Notes under the pieces: model-generated | The model's input: only the letters and a program-made list of their open reading frames with translations | What the model was told of the DNA's origin: nothing | Database searches by the model: none | Position numbers and translations under genes: made by a program | Part shown: one piece after another, positions 44,279-44,328 of the stretch | Layout of the letters: the number at the start of each line of letters is the position of its first letter | How positions within the stretch are numbered: the stretch's first letter is position 1 | From: an uncultured Verrucomicrobiota bacterium | GTDB taxonomy: Bacteria > Verrucomicrobiota > Verrucomicrobiia > Opitutales > Opitutaceae | Direction: 5' to 3' | DNA length: 44,328 nt | NCBI GenBank assembly: GCA_913058185.1 | Contig: CAJXQX010000026.1 | Span: 1-44,328, forward strand

Positions 44279-44328
44279 CTGTCTCTTATACACATCTGAC
44301 GCTGCCGACGACTCCTTACGTGTAGATC
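44279..44328 (+). other. Illumina Nextera sequencing adapter (assembly artefact)
   Basis: CTGTCTCTTATACACATCT (44279-44297) is the Tn5 mosaic end used in Nextera libraries. It is followed by GACGCTGCCGACGA (44298-44311, read-1 adapter), CTCCTTAC (44312-44319, an 8-base index position; reverse complement GTAAGGAG) and GTGTAGATC (44320-44328, start of the P5 reverse complement). These bases are not genomic. Confidence 0.97.

Overview
The window looks like part of a chromosome of a Verrucomicrobiota bacterium, most likely of the Opitutaceae/Opitutales type. This is inferred from gene content and protein style, not from a marker search: a VPEP-type PEP-CTERM protein, a GH43/GH32-like propeller protein and a ThuA-like protein of the kind common in Planctomycetes-Verrucomicrobia, a type-2 ArgC, a RodZ-like gene next to ftsK, few Shine-Dalgarno sequences, and moderately high GC. 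There is no rRNA, tRNA, CRISPR array or intact insertion sequence. The last 50 bases are Illumina Nextera adapter, so the window ends at an assembly artefact.

Layout. 1-2910 (minus): a RodZ-like HTH gene, cut by the window edge, and ftsK. 3034-6672 (plus): manA, an AsmA-like membrane protein, grpE and dnaJ, closed by a good terminator. 6814-9594: a secreted GH43/32-like propeller protein, an AT-rich and probably acquired fatty-acid desaturase, and the decayed 3' end of a second copy of the propeller gene. 9826-10759: a membrane-anchored protein built of 14-residue proline-punctuated repeats whose C-terminal domain is out of frame. 11069-16636: purN, then a TolC / MacA / MacB-ATPase / MacB-permease efflux operon. 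16800-21752: argC, a frameshifted GPP34 (GOLPH3-like) gene, prmA and katG. 21819-24460 (minus): aroE, a SirB1-like protein and a YggS-type PLP protein. A LysR regulator diverges from yggS and is followed by a processive GT2 glycosyltransferase and a TlpA-like lipoprotein thioredoxin. 27757-28988 (minus) is a GH3 adenylating enzyme that has lost its N-terminal part. 29117-31757 (plus) holds an RluA-like protein, a ThuA-like protein and a PEP-CTERM metalloprotease broken by one in-frame stop.

31777-40103 (minus) is the most coherent system. It is a lipid-modification island reading, in transcription order: acyl delta-9-type desaturase, FAD amine-oxidase-like protein, DUF1365, CFA synthase, DUF1475, DUF2062, DUF1295, a second CFA-like methyltransferase and a TPR protein. 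The last five genes are chained by 4-base ATGA overlaps. The likely job is to desaturate acyl chains, methylate or cyclopropanate them, and possibly oxidise them further in membrane phospholipids. An AraC regulator diverges from it.

The right end carries a UMF1-type MFS transporter, then a near-consensus sigma-54 promoter followed by a roughly 260-base highly structured leader and a small secreted TonB-C-domain protein, then a VUT/YhhQ-like transporter and a 35-base near-perfect palindrome. Several genes here are disrupted (propeller-gene remnant, 14-residue-repeat protein, GPP34, PEP-CTERM protease, GH3). Either this genome is losing accessory genes or some lesions are assembly errors; read mapping would separate the two.
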